In this document: one piece after another, positions 8,072 to 16,345 of the stretch
Numbering within the stretch: position 1 is the first letter of the stretch
Layout of the letters: every line of letters starts with the position of its first letter
Source: Komagataeibacter sp. FNDCR2
GTDB lineage: Bacteria; Pseudomonadota; Alphaproteobacteria; Acetobacterales; Acetobacteraceae
Assembly: GCF_021295395.1 (NCBI RefSeq)
Contig: NZ_JAIWOU010000001.1
Location: 2,682,501 to 2,746,500 of the forward strand
Direction of reading: 5' to 3'
Length of the DNA stretch: 64,000 bases
The notes under the pieces: model-generated
Told to the model about the DNA's origin: nothing
The model's input: the letters and a program-made list of their open reading frames with translations, nothing else
Databases searched by the model: none
Translations under genes and position numbers: made by a program

Positions 8072-8977
8072 ATGACAGGAACAGGACCGGGCGACCGGGA
8101 AGCACAGGCACGGGCCGAGGTTCTGGCCAGGGCGTTGCCTTATCTGCGCCGCTACGCGGGTGATACGATCGTGGTGAAATATGGCGGCAGCGCGATGGTT
8201 GACACCTCGCTCTCCACCGCGTTCGGCCATGACATCGCCCTGCTCAAGCAGGTGGGCGTCAACCCCGTCGTGGTTCATGGCGGCGGCCCGCAGATCAGCG
8301 CCATGCTCAAGCGGTTGCAGATTGAATCGACCTTTATTGACGGCCTGCGCGTGACCGACGCCGCCATGATCGACGTGATCGAGATGGTGCTGGGCGGCAA
8401 GGTGAACAAGCAGGTGGCGGGTCTCATCAACCGTGCCGGTGCGCTGGCGGTAGGCATTTCCGGCCTTGACGGGGGCCTGATTTCCGCCCGCAGGCTCCAG
8501 CGCCATGCGCGTGAATCCGGTGTCGAGACCGATCGCCTGCTGGATCTGGGCTTTGTGGGGGAGCCGACGCGCATTGACCCGCGCGTGATCTATGCGCTGT
8601 CCGGTTCCGGGCTGATCCCGGTCATCGCCCCCATCGGGGCGGGCGAGCAGGGCGAGACCTACAACATCAATGCCGACACGGCGGCGGGCGCGATCGCGGG
8701 CGCGGTCAACGCCAGCCGCCTGCTCATGCTGACGGACGTGCCCGGCGTGCTCGATGGCGATGGCCAGCTGATACCTGAGCTGACGGCAGAAGACGCGCGC
8801 CGCGGCATCGCCAGCGGCATGATTTCGGGCGGCATGATCCCGAAGGTGGAAACCTGCCTCGAGGCCGTGCGCGCGGGCGCGCGGGCCGCCGTCATCCTTG
8901 ATGGTCGGGTGCGGCATTCCTGCCTGCTTGAACTGTTTACCGAAGCCGGACCGGGCACGCTGATACGCGGCGCCTGA
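8072..8977 (+). CDS. argB: Acetylglutamate kinase
   Basis: ArgB phosphorylates N-acetylglutamate in the second step of arginine synthesis. The product has the amino-acid-kinase fold: VVKYGGSAMVD (phosphate-binding Lys-Gly-Gly), VNPVVVHGGGPQIS, GLRVTD, and NINADTAAGAIAGAV. I choose ATG 8072 (MTGTGPGDREAQARAEV, 301 residues, close to the family's usual ~300) with GGAGCGAAGGG upstream, rather than GTG 8030, which would add 14 residues. It follows engB by 60 bp; this engB-argB pairing is seen in other Acetobacteraceae-type genomes as far as I recall. Confidence 0.95.
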   Translation: MTGTGPGDREAQARAEVLARALPYLRRYAGDTIVVKYGGSAMVDTSLSTAFGHDIALLKQVGVNPVVVHGGGPQISAMLKRLQIESTFIDGLRVTDAAMIDVIEMVLGGKVNKQVAGLINRAGALAVGISGLDGGLISARRLQRHARESGVETDRLLDLGFVGEPTRIDPRVIYALSGSGLIPVIAPIGAGEQGETYNINADTAAGAIAGAVNASRLLMLTDVPGVLDGDGQLIPELTAEDARRGIASGMISGGMIPKVETCLEAVRAGARAAVILDGRVRHSCLLELFTEAGPGTLIRGA

Positions 8978-9114
8978 GGCGTTTTGCACGCAGCATGGGG
9001 GATCGGGGCAATCGTTGACATTGCCCATGATCCTTCGCATGGTCCGCAGTCAAACTGATCCAGCCTCCGGCGGTTCCCGCCGTGGCGGCCAGCCCCATAC
9101 AGGATTTTGCAAAC

Positions 9115-9963
9115 ATGACCGATACATCCCTCCAGAGCCAGATCGAGGCCCTGTGGGAGCGTCGCGAGACGCTGTCCACCGCTACCATCGGCGCCGACCG
9201 TGATGCCGTCGAGGCCGCGCTGGCGGCGCTGGATTCCGGCACGCTCCGTGTCGCCACGCCGGGGGCCGGGGGCTGGGTTGTCAATGAATGGCTGAAGAAG
9301 GCGGTGCTTCTGTCCTTCCGCCTCAATGATAACCGCGTGGTCGAGGGCGGTGGCGCGGGTGCGCCGAGCTATGACAAGGTGCCGCTGAAATTCGCGGGCT
9401 GGGACCAGGCGGCGTTTGGCGCGGCGGGTTTCCGCGCCGTGCCCGGTTCCATCGTGCGCCGTTCCGCCTTCATCGCGCCCGGCGTGGTGCTGATGCCGAG
9501 CTTCGTCAACGCCGGTGCGTATGTCGATAGCGGCACGATGGTCGATACCTGGGTCACGATCGGCAGTTGCGCGCAGATCGGCAAGAACTGCCACATCAGC
9601 GGTGGCGTGGGTATTGGCGGCGTGCTGGAGCCGTTGCAGGCCGCGCCCGTCATCATCGAGGATGGCTGCTTTATCGGCGCGCGTTCCGAAGTGGCGGAAG
9701 GTGTCGTGGTCGAGCGTGGCAGCGTGCTGTCCATGGGCGTGTTCCTGGGCGCGTCCACCAAGATCGTCGACCGCACGACGGGCGAGGTCTTCATGGGTCG
9801 CGTTCCGGCCTATTCCGTGGTCGTGCCCGGCACGCTGCCGCCGCGCCAGGCGACCTCGGCCGACGGGAAGCCGCTGCCGTCGCTCGACTGCGCCGTGATC
9901 GTCAAGCGCGTGGATGAGCGCACCCGTTCCAAGACGTCGATCAACGACCTGCTGCGCGGCTGA
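9115..9963 (+). CDS. dapD: 2,3,4,5-tetrahydropyridine-2,6-dicarboxylate N-succinyltransferase
   Basis: DapD succinylates tetrahydrodipicolinate, committing it to the succinylase branch of lysine/meso-diaminopimelate synthesis. At 282 residues from ATG 9115 it has the normal family length. The N-terminal helical domain ([16 protein letters not shown]) is followed by a hexapeptide beta-helix ([50 protein letters not shown]). A GTG at 9082 in frame would only add eleven non-conserved residues. It is followed five bases later by dapE, so the two sequential pathway enzymes are co-transcribed. Confidence 0.97.
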   Translation: MTDTSLQSQIEALWERRETLSTATIGADRDAVEAALAALDSGTLRVATPGAGGWVVNEWLKKAVLLSFRLNDNRVVEGGGAGAPSYDKVPLKFAGWDQAAFGAAGFRAVPGSIVRRSAFIAPGVVLMPSFVNAGAYVDSGTMVDTWVTIGSCAQIGKNCHISGGVGIGGVLEPLQAAPVIIEDGCFIGARSEVAEGVVVERGSVLSMGVFLGASTKIVDRTTGEVFMGRVPAYSVVVPGTLPPRQATSADGKPLPSLDCAVIVKRVDERTRSKTSINDLLRG

Positions 9964-9968
9964 ACGGC

Positions 9969-11138
9969 ATGAGCGATGACGGAATGGCCGCCATGGAGCA
10001 GGACCCCGGTGGTGTTGTCACCCTCGCGCGGGATCTGATCCGCTGCCCTTCCGTCACGCCGGATGATGGCTGCGGCATCACCGCCCTGGCCAGGGTTCTG
10101 GAGGGGATGGGGTTCAGCGTCACCCTTCTCCCGTTTGGGGAGGGAGCGGCCCGGACTCCCAACCTGTTCGCGCGCCTGGGCACGGGCCAGCCGCATCTGT
10201 GCTTTGCCGGGCATACGGATGTGGTGCCCGTTGGGGATGCGGCGTGGAGTCATGACCCCTTTGGCGGGGAAATCCATGACGGCGTGCTGTTCGGTCGTGG
10301 CGCATGCGACATGAAGGGGGGCATCGCCGCCTTTGTCGCGGCGGTCCGGCTGTATCTGGACCGGCATCCACAGCCGCGTGGTTCGATCAGCCTGCTGATT
10401 ACGGGTGATGAGGAAGGCCCGGCCACGAACGGCACCGTGCGTGTGCTGGAATGGATGGAAAAGCAGGGGCAGATACCCGATTTCTGCCTTGTGGGCGAAC
10501 CGACCAATCCCGCCGGAATGGGCGAGGTGATCAAGATCGGCCGGCGCGGCAGCCTTAATGCCCATATCACCGTTCATGGCACGCAGGGCCATGTGGCCTA
10601 TCCGCACCGCGCGGACAATCCCGTCCATCGCCTGCTGGCGCTGCTGGGTGAACTGACGGCGGTCCCGCTGGATGCGGGCAGCGAATGGTTCGAACCCTCA
10701 AGCCTTCAGGTCACGAGCATTGACGTGGGCAATACGGCCACCAATGTCATTCCCGCCCGTGCCGGGGCGCGGCTGAACATCCGTTTCAACGACCTGCATA
10801 CCGGCGCGGATTTGACGGGCTGGATCCGCACCGTCGTCGCCCGCCATGCGCCGGGGGCCGAGATCCATATCGCGATCAGCGGGGAATCCTTCCTGACCGA
10901 GCCCCATGCGCCGGTCGAGGCGCTGCGTGCCGCCGTGCGGGCCGTGACCGGCCATGTGCCCCGGCTTGATACGGGGGGCGGCACGTCCGATGCTCGCTTT
11001 ATCAGCCGCTACTGCCCCGTTGCCGAATTCGGCCTGGTGGGGATGAGCATGCACAAGGCGGACGAGCATGTCAGCCTGGCCGACCTCAGGCAATTGACGG
11101 CGATCTATGCCGGTTTTCTTGAAAAGGTAATGCGCTAA
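9969..11138 (+). CDS. dapE: Succinyl-diaminopimelate desuccinylase
   Basis: DapE removes succinate from N-succinyl-LL-diaminopimelate, a di-zinc M20-family metalloenzyme. The 389-residue protein shows the metal and catalytic motifs: CFAGHTDVVPVGD (first His ligand plus Asp), FGRGACDMKGG (bridging Asp), TGDEEGPATNG (catalytic Glu pair) and DTGGGTSDARF. MSMHKADEHVS near the C-terminus gives the last His. It follows dapD by five bases and its stop overlaps the ATG of the next gene (TAATG). ATG at 9969 gives a slightly long N-terminus compared with relatives that start near Met6 or Met9. Confidence 0.97.
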   Translation: MSDDGMAAMEQDPGGVVTLARDLIRCPSVTPDDGCGITALARVLEGMGFSVTLLPFGEGAARTPNLFARLGTGQPHLCFAGHTDVVPVGDAAWSHDPFGGEIHDGVLFGRGACDMKGGIAAFVAAVRLYLDRHPQPRGSISLLITGDEEGPATNGTVRVLEWMEKQGQIPDFCLVGEPTNPAGMGEVIKIGRRGSLNAHITVHGTQGHVAYPHRADNPVHRLLALLGELTAVPLDAGSEWFEPSSLQVTSIDVGNTATNVIPARAGARLNIRFNDLHTGADLTGWIRTVVARHAPGAEIHIAISGESFLTEPHAPVEALRAAVRAVTGHVPRLDTGGGTSDARFISRYCPVAEFGLVGMSMHKADEHVSLADLRQLTAIYAGFLEKVMR

Positions 11139-11782
11139 TGTCTGAACGCGGCCCATCTCCCGACCCGAATGTAGCGGGGTTAGGCGGTATCCTGCGCGGA
11201 ATGCTGCTGCTGGGCCGGGGCCGTGCGGAAGGCATCGCCTATTTCGGCAATACGCGCGATTCCGTGCTGTCCGCGCTGGCGCCCCGTCTGGCGCTGTGGC
11301 TGGTTGGCGGCGGGCTGACCATCGGTTACGCCCCGCAGGCCATTAGCGGGGTCAAGGTGCTGTTCGCCCTGTGCCTTATCCTGCTGCCCGCGGTGGTGAC
11401 GCATGCGCTGGCGCGGCGGTGGAAGCGCGAGGGACTGTGGCTGCGCTATATCACCGCCGCATGGTGGACGGACTGGGTCACACTGCTTGTGGGGCTGGTG
11501 GTGGCGCTGCTGATGGCGTTGTCCTCCCCCCGGTTGCTTGAATCACCCATGGGGGAGCTGATCCTCAACGGCACCGAGTTCGCCTACAGCCTGTGGCTGA
11601 CATGGTACGTGGCGCGCGTGGGCCTGCTGCTGCGGCGGGGGCAGGCCGTGGTCATGGTGCTGGCTATTATCGGCAGCCTTGGCCTGCTGGCTGGTGTTAC
11701 GGCGCTGTTTTCACCCGATCAGCGCGCGTGGCACGAATTCCTGTATCCACTGCTCATGCAGCAGGGCAGCGGCGCCCACTGA
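11138..11782 (+). CDS. Unknown polytopic inner-membrane protein
   Basis: A 214-residue protein I cannot name. After a short polar N-terminus it has about five hydrophobic helices, for example LALWLVGGGLTIGY, VLFALCLILLPAVVTHALA, WVTLLVGLVVALLMALSS, FAYSLWLTWYVARVGLLL and VVMVLAIIGSLGLLAGVTA. There are no catalytic or transport motifs I recognise. The ATG overlaps the dapE stop, so it is translationally coupled to lysine/peptidoglycan-precursor genes, but that does not by itself give a role. A two-hairpin repeat that may act as a terminator follows it. Confidence 0.8.
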   Translation: MSERGPSPDPNVAGLGGILRGMLLLGRGRAEGIAYFGNTRDSVLSALAPRLALWLVGGGLTIGYAPQAISGVKVLFALCLILLPAVVTHALARRWKREGLWLRYITAAWWTDWVTLLVGLVVALLMALSSPRLLESPMGELILNGTEFAYSLWLTWYVARVGLLLRRGQAVVMVLAIIGSLGLLAGVTALFSPDQRAWHEFLYPLLMQQGSGAH

Positions 11783-11800
11783 TGCCAGCCCCAAAAGAAT

Positions 11801-11880
11801 AAAAGTTTTCGGATGCCGCCTTTTTCACGAAGGCGGCGCTTCCTGAAGCTTTTTGAAAAAAGCTTCACCAAAAACTTTCT
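11801..11880. repeat. Two-hairpin palindromic repeat, copy 1
   Basis: An 80-bp element with three nested pairings. An outer stem of 11 positions (10 paired) joins 11802-11812 to 11868-11878. Inside are hairpin A (11815-11837, GCCGCCTT/AAGGCGGC) and hairpin B (11845-11866, a perfect 10-bp stem GAAGCTTTTT with a 2-base loop). A related copy lies at 40531-40611. Both copies are between the 3' ends of convergent genes, so they could act as bidirectional terminators. The A/T-rich tracts suit that role. Confidence 0.75.
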
Positions 11881-11928
11881 TATGATTTGTGGAATATTCG
11901 CTGGTGGCGGGAGAGCGGAGAAGCTCTC

Positions 11929-12750
11929 CTAACGGGTAAAGGGATTGTCCTCGTACCCCACTTCCGTCAGGCACAGCCCGTCTGGCGGTGCGGTGGGGCC
12001 AGCGGCCCGGCGGTCACGCGCGGCGAGGGCCTGTTCGACGCGACCCGGTTCCCACCGGCCTTCCCCCACCAGTTTCAGCGTTCCCGCCATGTTGCGCACC
12101 TGATGGTGCAGGAAGGAGCGGGCTCGGGTTTCAATCACGACATATTCGCCTTCTCGCCGCACATCGAGCTGGTCGATCGTGCGCACGGGGCTCCGGGCCT
12201 GGCAGGCCGTGGCGCGGAAGGATGTGAAATCATGCCGCCCCGTCAGCGACAGGGCGGCCTGCCGCATGAGGGTCACGTCCAGCGGTGACCTGACGTGCCA
12301 TACGCGCCCTTCCTCCAGCGCGGGCCGTGCCGCGCGGTTGAGGATGCGGTAGCGATAGGCGCGCGCATTGGCGGAGAAGCGGGCATTCCAGTGCGGCAGG
12401 ACCGGGCGCGCCATGACGACCACCACCGGATGCGGCTTCATGTAGAAATTCAGCCCATCGCGCACCGTCGCGCTGGACAGCGTGACATCGGCGGGAAAGT
12501 CCAGATGCGCGACCTGTCCGCTGGCATGCACCCCCGCATCGGTCCGGCCGGCGGTGATGCTGGGCACGGTTCGCCCCGCTGTCAGCTTGCGCGCGGCCCC
12601 TTCCAGCAGGCCCTGTATGGATATGAGGCTGTCCACCGGCTGGCGCTGCCAGCCGATGAAGTCCCGGCCATCATATTCCATCAGCACGGCCCACCGGCAG
12701 ACGGAAGGCGGCGCGGCGTCACCCGGCCGGGGGGCGGGGGTCTCAGGCAT
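11929..12750 (-). CDS. truA: tRNA pseudouridine(38-40) synthase
   Basis: TruA converts U38-U40 in the anticodon stem-loop of many tRNAs to pseudouridine. The product matches the family: [14 protein letters not shown] near the N-terminus, the catalytic Asp71 in [23 protein letters not shown], and the C-terminal [14 protein letters not shown]. The ATG at 12750 gives 273 residues and overlaps the fmt stop by 8 bp. A TTG at 12768 would add six residues. The def-fmt-truA order ties together protein start formylation/deformylation and tRNA modification, a common arrangement in related genomes. Confidence 0.96.
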   Translation of the reverse strand: MPETPAPRPGDAAPPSVCRWAVLMEYDGRDFIGWQRQPVDSLISIQGLLEGAARKLTAGRTVPSITAGRTDAGVHASGQVAHLDFPADVTLSSATVRDGLNFYMKPHPVVVVMARPVLPHWNARFSANARAYRYRILNRAARPALEEGRVWHVRSPLDVTLMRQAALSLTGRHDFTSFRATACQARSPVRTIDQLDVRREGEYVVIETRARSFLHHQVRNMAGTLKLVGEGRWEPGRVEQALAARDRRAAGPTAPPDGLCLTEVGYEDNPFTR

Positions 12751-13678
12751 CGGGTGGCTCCATGCCAAGGCGCGTGCCGGGGGGAATGGCCTGCCCGCGC
12801 AGGAAGTCGGCGGCGTCCATCATGCCGCGCCCGGGGCGTTGCAGGCGGTTGATGCGCAGCAACGTGCCCGCGCCGCAGGCCACCAGCAGGTCGTCATCCG
12901 TAATGGTGCCCGGCGGGGCCTGCGTCGTGCCCGGCACGGGTGTGGCCGCGCCGATCTTGATGACCTGCCCCGCGAGCACGGTGAAGGTGCCGGGCCACGG
13001 GGTCAGGGCGCGGATCTGCCGGTCGATGCGGGTGGCGGGGGCAGTCCAGTCAATGCGCCCGTCCTCCCGGCTCAGCCGCTGTACGTAGGTGACGCCGGTT
13101 TCGGGCTGGGGAGTGCCGGGGGCAGGGATCTGGCGCAGGGCGTCCACGATCAGGCGGCCCCCCATGGCGGCCAGATCATCATGCAGGCTGGTCGCGGTGG
13201 TACGGTCTGTCAGCGCCACACGGCCGCGCAGCAGCATGGCGCCCGTATCCAGCCCGGCATCCATCTGCATGATGGTGACGCCACTTTCGCTGTCGCCCGC
13301 CAGAATGGCGGCCTGTATGGGGGCCGCGCCGCGCCAGCGTGGCAGCAGGCTGGCATGGATGTTCAGGCACCCGTGGGTGGGGGCGTCGAGCATCCCGACC
13401 GGCAGGATCAGTCCGTACGCGGCGACCACGGCGACATCCAGATGCAGGGCGCTGAAATAGGCCTGTTCCGCCGCATTGCGGCGCAGGCCCGGTGGCGTGC
13501 GGACGGGAATGCCCAGAGCCTCCGCCGCGCGATGTACCGGCGAGGGACTCAGTTTCTTGCCCCGCCCCGCCGGGCGGGGGGGCTGGCTATAGACGGTTAC
13601 GATGTCATGCCCGGCCTCGTGCAGGGCATGCAGGGCCGGTACCGCGAAGTCGGGCGTGCCCATGAAGGCCAGTCGCAT
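12743..13678 (-). CDS. fmt: Methionyl-tRNA formyltransferase
   Basis: Fmt formylates Met-tRNA(fMet) with 10-formyl-THF. The 311-residue protein has the N-terminal Rossmann-type formyltransferase domain ([16 protein letters not shown]), the catalytic region [19 protein letters not shown] and [14 protein letters not shown] with the conserved Asp. A C-terminal OB-fold domain ([22 protein letters not shown]) follows. It lies between def (76 bp upstream) and truA (8-bp overlap). Length and start agree with the family. Confidence 0.97.
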   Translation of the reverse strand: MRLAFMGTPDFAVPALHALHEAGHDIVTVYSQPPRPAGRGKKLSPSPVHRAAEALGIPVRTPPGLRRNAAEQAYFSALHLDVAVVAAYGLILPVGMLDAPTHGCLNIHASLLPRWRGAAPIQAAILAGDSESGVTIMQMDAGLDTGAMLLRGRVALTDRTTATSLHDDLAAMGGRLIVDALRQIPAPGTPQPETGVTYVQRLSREDGRIDWTAPATRIDRQIRALTPWPGTFTVLAGQVIKIGAATPVPGTTQAPPGTITDDDLLVACGAGTLLRINRLQRPGRGMMDAADFLRGQAIPPGTRLGMEPPDA

Positions 13679-13754
13679 GTGGTGGGGGGTCCGTTCAGGC
13701 TGGGCCGGAACCGTCCGCTCACGTCAGGTTCCGGCAGGGTGGGCGCGGGTGGGC

Positions 13755-14297
13755 TCAGTGCTTCTGGCGCTGTTCCTTGGCCAGCCGGCGCATGATCATG
13801 TTGCGCTTGAGCGTGGACAGGTGATCGACGAACAGGATGCCCTCCAGATGGTCGATCTCATGTTGCAGGCAGGTGGCCAGCAGGCCATCGGCCTCCAGTT
13901 CCTGCCGCTTCCCTTCCATGTCCTGGTAGCGCACGCGCACGGCCTCGGGGCGGATGACCTCGGCATACTGGTTGGGCAGGGACAGGCAGCCTTCCTCACG
14001 CGCGGCCATGCCGTCGGTCTCGGCTATGACTTCGGGGTTGATCAGCACGATCGGGTTGCGGCCTTCATCCCTGTCTGACACGTCCACAATGGCGAAGCGC
14101 AGGCTCAGCCCCACCTGCGGGGCCGCCAGCCCGATGCCGGGGGCCTGGTACATGGCGGAGAACATGCGGGGGATGGTGGTGCGCAGCTCGCTCATGTCCT
14201 CCGGGCGGACAAGGCGGGTTTTCTGGCGCAGGACCGCCTGGGGCGCGACCAGGATCGGCATGGGGGTCGCCTGAGCGATGACATCATGATCAATCAT
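13755..14297 (-). CDS. def: Peptide deformylase
   Basis: Def removes the formyl group from nascent chains. All three metal/catalytic motifs are present: PGIGLAAPQVG, REEGCLSLP (Cys104 ligand) and QHEIDHLEG (His146 and His150 ligands, Glu147 catalytic). The ATG at 14297 (MIDHDVIAQ) gives 180 residues. The open frame continues far upstream, but that part lies in the divergent promoter region of hsp20 and has no family similarity. Functionally paired with fmt downstream. Confidence 0.96.
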   Translation of the reverse strand: MIDHDVIAQATPMPILVAPQAVLRQKTRLVRPEDMSELRTTIPRMFSAMYQAPGIGLAAPQVGLSLRFAIVDVSDRDEGRNPIVLINPEVIAETDGMAAREEGCLSLPNQYAEVIRPEAVRVRYQDMEGKRQELEADGLLATCLQHEIDHLEGILFVDHLSTLKRNMIMRRLAKEQRQKH

Positions 14298-14392
14298 AAT
14301 TCGCCATTTAGCGTTTCCGTCCACGCGATGCCAGTGGTGATGGAACCAAAATGCCGATGGCGGTGCCGTTCGCCTTTCGTAAGGGTCCTCCC

Positions 14393-14420
14393 CTTGCGTA
14401 TGGCTATTGTTCTCCCATAT
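14393..14420 (+). promoter_or_regulatory. Sigma-32 (RpoH)-like heat-shock promoter of hsp20
   Basis: CTTGCG (14393-14398) and CTCCCATAT (14412-14420) with 13 bp between them resemble the RpoH -35 (CTTGAA) and -10 (CCCCATnT) elements. They lie about 78 bp upstream of a small heat-shock protein gene in the right orientation. No other match is needed in this divergent region. Prediction from pattern only. Confidence 0.5.
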
Positions 14421-14497
14421 CGTGAAGGGACGGGAAGCAGATGCCGTTTCGGGTCCGTTTTTCCGTTTCTTGTCTCGCTCGAGCAGAGGAGGCCGAT

Positions 14498-14998
14498 TTG
14501 TCGGGAAGAGTTTTCGGGTCGCCCATGTTTCTGGGGTTCGACCATCTGGAGCAGATGCTGGAACGCGCATCAAAAAATGCGTCGGACGGGTATCCGCCCT
14601 ATAACATAGAGCAGGTCAGCCCAACGACGCTGCGCATCACGCTGGCCGTGGCCGGGTTCGTGATGGAAGACCTGCACATCACGCAGGAAGACAACCAGCT
14701 CGTCATTCGCGGGCGGCAGAGTGATGACGGTCAGGGCCGCATTTTCCTGCACCGTGGCATAGCGGCGCGCCAGTTCCAGAAGGCCTTTGTCCTGGCCGAG
14801 GGAATCGAGGTTGGTGGCGCGTGGCTTGACAACGGGCTGCTGCATATCGAACTCCAGCGCCCGCAGCCTGAAGTACGTGTACGCAAGATCGAGATCACCC
14901 GCCCCCCCACCGCGCCGTCGCATGAACGTGTGCCGCCGGTGGTGGATGTGCCCGCCGGGCGCAAGCAACGTGTCGTGAGGGTGATTGACGAGGAGTGA
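14498..14998 (+). CDS. Small heat-shock protein, Hsp20/IbpA family
   Basis: An ATP-independent holdase that binds unfolding cytosolic proteins during stress. The alpha-crystallin domain is clear: YPPYNIEQVSPTTLRITLAV, AGFVMEDLHITQEDNQLVI and the conserved GIAARQFQKAF/LDNGLLHIEL segments. The N-terminal MFLGFDHLEQMLERA resembles IbpA. I place the start at TTG 14498 because AGAGGAGG ends 5 bp before it, giving 166 residues. An in-frame ATG at 14441 lacks such a site. The C-terminal tail is Pro/Arg/Val-rich and longer than in E. coli IbpA. A sigma-32-like promoter precedes it and a DUF1150 gene follows. Confidence 0.93.
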   Translation: MSGRVFGSPMFLGFDHLEQMLERASKNASDGYPPYNIEQVSPTTLRITLAVAGFVMEDLHITQEDNQLVIRGRQSDDGQGRIFLHRGIAARQFQKAFVLAEGIEVGGAWLDNGLLHIELQRPQPEVRVRKIEITRPPTAPSHERVPPVVDVPAGRKQRVVRVIDEE

Positions 14999-15081
14999 CA
15001 GCCTGCGCCGTAATGTAACGACCCATGTTGCGATGCAGATGGGAAGGGTGGTTCTCCCTTCATGATGCAGGAGATGACACG

Positions 15082-15345
15082 ATGAGAGTTACAACACAGA
15101 ATGGTCGGGTACTGCTGCATAACGAACCGGAAACGCCGGTCGGCAGCCCGCATGAAATCAGCATCGGTGAACTGCGTGGCCTGGGTGTGGAATCGGTGGC
15201 CTATATCCGGGCGGTCAAGGTCGATGGTGCGAACGCATTCACCATCCACGCGGCCGATGGCACGCCCATGGCCGTAACCGACGACCGGGATGCGGCGATC
15301 AACGCCATCCTCAGCCATGAGATGATACCGGTCCCCCTCCACTGA
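15082..15345 (+). CDS. DUF1150-family small protein
   Basis: An 87-residue protein of the DUF1150 type, which is found in alphaproteobacteria next to small heat-shock genes. Recognisable segments are ISIGELRGLGVESVAYIRAV and FTIHAADGTPMAV near the middle, then the C-terminal DRDAAINAILSHEMIPVPLH. No enzyme motif is visible and the biochemical role is unknown. ATG 15082 has AGGAG about 9 bp upstream; an in-frame ATG at 15025 would add 19 unrelated residues. It lies 83 bp behind hsp20 and ends before a strong terminator, so the pair is one heat-shock unit. Confidence 0.85.
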   Translation: MRVTTQNGRVLLHNEPETPVGSPHEISIGELRGLGVESVAYIRAVKVDGANAFTIHAADGTPMAVTDDRDAAINAILSHEMIPVPLH

Positions 15346-15370
15346 TTTTTTCATGATGCCCGATGGCATG

Positions 15371-15407
15371 ATGGCCCTGCCCCCTTTACCGGGGCAGGGC
15401 CATTTTT
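15371..15407 (+). terminator. Rho-independent terminator after hsp20-DUF1150
   Basis: A 13-bp perfect stem (15371-15383 with 15391-15403) with a 7-base loop is followed by TTTT. It separates the plus-strand heat-shock unit from the convergent hpf gene. Confidence 0.85.
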
Positions 15408-15425
15408 CATGTGCGCGGCGCGCCG

Positions 15426-16064
15426 TCAGTTATGCGGTCTGGCCGTGGGATCGAGCCAGCCGATATTCCCGTCCGGCCTGCGGTAGAGGACATTGACCGT
15501 ATCGGTCGTGCTGTCGCGGAAAAGCTGGATCTGACTGTCCGCCAGATCAAGGCGCATCACCGCCTCGCTCACGCTCAGCGTGGGAATTTCGGTGGGGTGT
15601 TCGGCAATGATGGTGGCGTAGGGGCCGGTTGCGGGCAGCGAGGCCTCTTCCTCCTCAAGCGGGGCTTCCCCGTCGATGGCGGCGGCGTCCATCGCGCCGT
15701 CCTGTGGCATGCCGGGGCGCAGGACATAGCCGCGACCTATTTCAGGCACCTGCTGCCGGGCCTTGAGGTGGCCATGGTTGGTGGCCTTGCGGTGGTAGCG
15801 GCGCAGGCGGCGGGCGATGTGTTCCGCCGCGTCGTCAAAGGCGGCATGGGCGTCGGCGGCCTCGCCCTCACCGCGCAGGGTCAGCCCGCGCGTGGCGTGG
15901 ATATTGATGTCACAGGTAAAAAACGAACGGGCGCGGCTGAAGGTGACGCGCGCTTCCATCGCCTGCCCGAAATACTTTTCCGAAATACGGTCCAGATGGG
16001 CGCTGACCCGGTGTTTCAGGGCATCGGACAGGTCGATCTGCTTTCCGGCAACACTGATGTGCAT
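15426..16064 (-). CDS. hpf: Ribosome hibernation promoting factor, long form
   Basis: Long HPF dimerises 70S ribosomes into inactive 100S particles in stationary phase. The N-terminal S30AE domain is visible (MHISVAGKQIDLSDALKHRV, TFSRARSFFTCDINIH, ADAHAAFDDAAEHIARRLRR). It is followed by an acidic linker (EEEEAS) and the C-terminal dimerisation domain (LSVSEAVMRLDLADSQIQLF, NVLYRRPDGNIGWLDP). ATG 16064 with AGGAG nine bases upstream gives 212 residues. In many Proteobacteria rpoN lies between lptB and hpf; here only about 280 bp separate them and rpoN is missing. Confidence 0.93.
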   Translation of the reverse strand: MHISVAGKQIDLSDALKHRVSAHLDRISEKYFGQAMEARVTFSRARSFFTCDINIHATRGLTLRGEGEAADAHAAFDDAAEHIARRLRRYHRKATNHGHLKARQQVPEIGRGYVLRPGMPQDGAMDAAAIDGEAPLEEEEASLPATGPYATIIAEHPTEIPTLSVSEAVMRLDLADSQIQLFRDSTTDTVNVLYRRPDGNIGWLDPTARPHN

Positions 16065-16195
16065 AAGGGGCAACTCCTTACATGATCACAGCGCAGTCAC
16101 GTGCGGGGAACGGAAAACCGTCACTCAGCTATTGCTATGGATAAAGGGGGACGTTCCTGCTCCCGTACGGCCTGCATGATAGTGGCTGTTGCGTT

Positions 16196-16228
16196 GTACC
16201 TGTCGGGCACACGGTCCCGAACGGGTAC
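16196..16228. repeat. Imperfect inverted repeat in the lptB-hpf gap
   Basis: GTACCTGTCGGG (16196-16207) pairs with CCCGAACGGGTAC (16216-16228) around an 8-base spacer, allowing one bulge and one G-U pair. It lies about 130 bp upstream of hpf and could be an operator or an RNA hairpin in the hpf leader. The remainder of 16065-16345 (about 280 bp) holds no gene I can support. Confidence 0.4.
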
Positions 16229-16345
16229 ATTTGGGCATGGTTGCACCGTGGCTGTCCATGCCTTCCTTGCATAAAAGGGCGCAGGTTTTTATTGGGGCGG
16301 GGGGCTTGCATACGGGCCTGCCGCCACAGGTCACGGGTTGTAACG

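Noticed and set aside
14298-14573. Upstream extension of def by 92 codons
   Set aside because: It overlaps the divergent hsp20 promoter and start, and has no similarity to peptide deformylases.
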